Shown in pieces: positions 61,946-64,000 of a stretch of 64,000 nt of DNA. Origin of the DNA: Cornus controversa (lineage: Eukaryota; Streptophyta; Magnoliopsida; Cornales; Cornaceae); assembly GCA_026545225.1 (NCBI GenBank), contig CM048846.1, forward strand, positions 86,259,270 to 86,323,269. Direction: 5' to 3'. The position numbers were made by a program, and so were the translations under genes. The notes beneath the pieces are model-generated. The model was not told where the DNA came from. It did no database searches and worked only from the letters and a program-made list of their open reading frames with translations. Position 1 is the stretch's first letter, and each line of letters begins with the position of its first letter.

Positions 61946-62663
61946 TGTAGAGACCGGATCCAATTTTGACCATTTCTATTTTTAAGTATCATTTTTGCCC
62001 TAATTGCATTTTAAATGATGTTTAGTATGTTTTGGATATGGAAAATATGTTTGGGAAGTTGTTTTAGGGTTTTGAAAAGTTTTGAAAATATTTGGAGAAG
62101 TTTGACTTTTTGGGTCAACGGAGCCCCGGGATGAGGTCTAGTGGGCCCGGGAATCTAGAAAATTTTTAAAAAAATATCATTTTTGGTTATGGACCAAACA
62201 AAATATTTAAAGAGTTAAAGAACTGATTTCAAGACTGTCGAAACTTTCAACAGAAAAAACAGAGGTCGGGAGGGTATGTTAAGTGAATCAAGGGCAATTT
62301 GGTCATTTCGCGCCCCAAGGAGATGTAAATATCTGGGAGAGGCTGAGATATTTCATTTTTCAGCACTCTCTCTCTATCTAATTCTTCCACTTCATCTCTC
62401 TCCCTTCTCTCTACATTTTGGAGACTTTGCACTTGGATTTGGGATTTTTCGAAGAGGGGTAGATTGTTCCTCGAGCTAAGGGCGTCAGTTTGAACTGAAC
62501 AGAGTCTACGTTTGGCTAGGTAGAAAGGGTTGGGATTTTCGTAACTTGGCTTCTAAGCTTAGGACTTGAGGTAGGGGTGTGAAATTCTTTTTTATTTTGA
62601 TTCTATAGGTCACTTACTTGTGACATAAAATATATGTTGGATATTTTGTGAGATTAGTGTTTC

Positions 62664-62719
<56 letters not shown>

Positions 62720-64000
62720 TGAAAGAATGTTTTATGCATGATTTAGTGGTGTTGGGGGATGCATGTTTTAAATTGTGTTCTTATGAGTAGTGGGTGAGTT
62801 TTGAATCCATGAGTTAAGAAGAATGCATCAAATGAATTTTCCTTAAAAATGCATTGGTTGTAATTCTAAATGAAATGAGTAATTTTCATTATGACAAGCT
62901 TGGAGATGACATGCATTAACTTGGCTATGTTATGCATTTGATGAGAATTGTGATAATCTTGAGTTGTGGTGCATTATATGATAAAATGCAATATGTGAGA
63001 ATTGTGAAATTTTGTGCATTTATGTGATAGGTGTACATTATGTGAAAAATGAGTTTTTGGGGCATGTATGAGAATTAAGAAGGGCTCGGAGCTCTACGGT
63101 GCAAGACCCAAAATTTGGCCAAGCGAGTGTCGCTTCCGTCAGGTTAGTAGCCCGAAAAGCGTAAGCTGAGTTTGTGGTTTCGAAGAAACCCTTACTATGG
63201 AATTGTGATAAGCGAAGTCCTTAGTTGAATTGATTTCCGGATTATACGTGGTGTGAGTTTACTTGCGAGTTGTGAATTCATTCAAGTTGTTATATATTGA
63301 AATGTGAAACATCATTCATAATTTTCAAAACTTGAGTGTTTTAAGGGTGAAAACATGGATATTTGTCATGTAGCTACGTAAAGATTTCATATGCATTCAT
63401 GCATGACTGCCTGAGTTGAGCTAGAGTCGAGTGGATCATTCCTACTGGGCGTAATTATATGCTCATCCCCTTCCTCCAAACTCTTTTACAGATAAAGCAC
63501 CGATGGAAGAAAAGGATTGAATAGCTTGAGTGGATCCTTTGAGTTCCCTTGGGATTTTGACTTTTGGATATGCAAATAGATGTTCATGCCAGTTTGTGGC
63601 ATGTGGACTATGTTATTGATGTTATATGTACATTTAAATCATGTTGACGTACTTAGATTTTCAAATGTAATTGTTGTTGGTGGCTTATGTACGACTTATG
63701 AGACATGAATGGAAAATGTTTAACTTTGAACTTCAATGTGTGAATTTTTACGATATGATTGCTAGGAGATGTAAATTTATGCTTAGACCATATTGACGAT
63801 GTTTTGAATCATTATTTTAATGTCTTTCAACTTATGAAAAATGTATTAGGGCTATAGGTTGAGAATTGAATAAGGATGGCATAGGTCGTAATCACTTGTT
63901 GGATTTGTTATTGTAGCAGGTGAGTGATTATAATGCATCGTAATCCCAAATACGATGCATCGTGATACGGCGATGCATTTTAAATGGTTGAGCATTTTGT
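61946..64000 (+). mobile_element. Tekay/Del-type LTR, nested, running off the window
   Basis: Starts TGTAGAGACCGGATCC, identical over 16 bases to the start of the solo LTR at 26289, and shares TTTGACTTTTTGGGTCAAC and the GAGGGTATGTTAAGTGA block. The right end is not reached, so whether it is a solo LTR or the 5' LTR of a full element cannot be decided here. Confidence 0.75.
62668..62715 (+). repeat. GT then AT microsatellite inside the LTR
   Basis: A perfect GT run passes into an AT run, at a position where the related solo LTR has no such repeat. Confidence 0.9.

Overview
The window is nuclear DNA of a flowering plant, most likely a eudicot. It shows plant-type GT-AG introns, AT-rich intergenic DNA, many nested plant transposable elements, and a cluster of G-type lectin S-receptor-like kinases (here called SRLK). 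There are no bacterial operons and no RNA gene I can support. I cannot name the species.

Layout from left to right. (1) 1-1100: the first two exons of a bHLH112/bHLH123-like transcription factor; the exons for its DNA-binding domain are not in the window. (2) 1630-7470: the end of a CACTA transposon, then a Ty3/gypsy (Tekay/Del-like) element with a long 5' LTR, primer site, gag, protease and reverse transcriptase, cut off inside RNase H. (3) 7471-22104: three SRLK copies and one fragment on the minus strand. Copies A and B are pseudogenes without kinase exons. Copy C (17829-21316) is intact: seven exons, 874 codons, every splice junction and reading frame closing. Between them lie a mini-copia element, a Mutator-type MITE with a perfect 9-bp target duplication, and an inverted array of tiny TRIM retrotransposons.

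(4) 22105-34546: two Sirevirus-like Ty1/copia remnants. The second carries a solo gypsy LTR with a GATTA target duplication and an envelope-position ORF remnant. (5) 35035-44210: SRLK copy D on the plus strand. It has an intact kinase domain but a gutted lectin ectodomain. Its third intron has grown to about 6.7 kb through a Harbinger MITE and a young copia element with a CTTTC target duplication. (6) 44703-47127: a MULE with long terminal inverted repeats and a hAT element. (7) 47345-60295: a gypsy LTR split by an 11.3-kb Tat-like gypsy element (TSD GTAAT) that carries a decayed, apparently spliced gene on its antisense strand. (8) 60400-64000: a CACTA end and two nested Tekay-type LTRs.

Only copy C looks able to make a full receptor kinase; copy D might make a kinase without a lectin head. 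The rest is mobile-element sediment, and several pieces of it carry structured repeats worth a second look: LTR stem repeats whose arms change in a compensatory way, the inverted TRIM array, palindromic MULE ends and the antisense gene.
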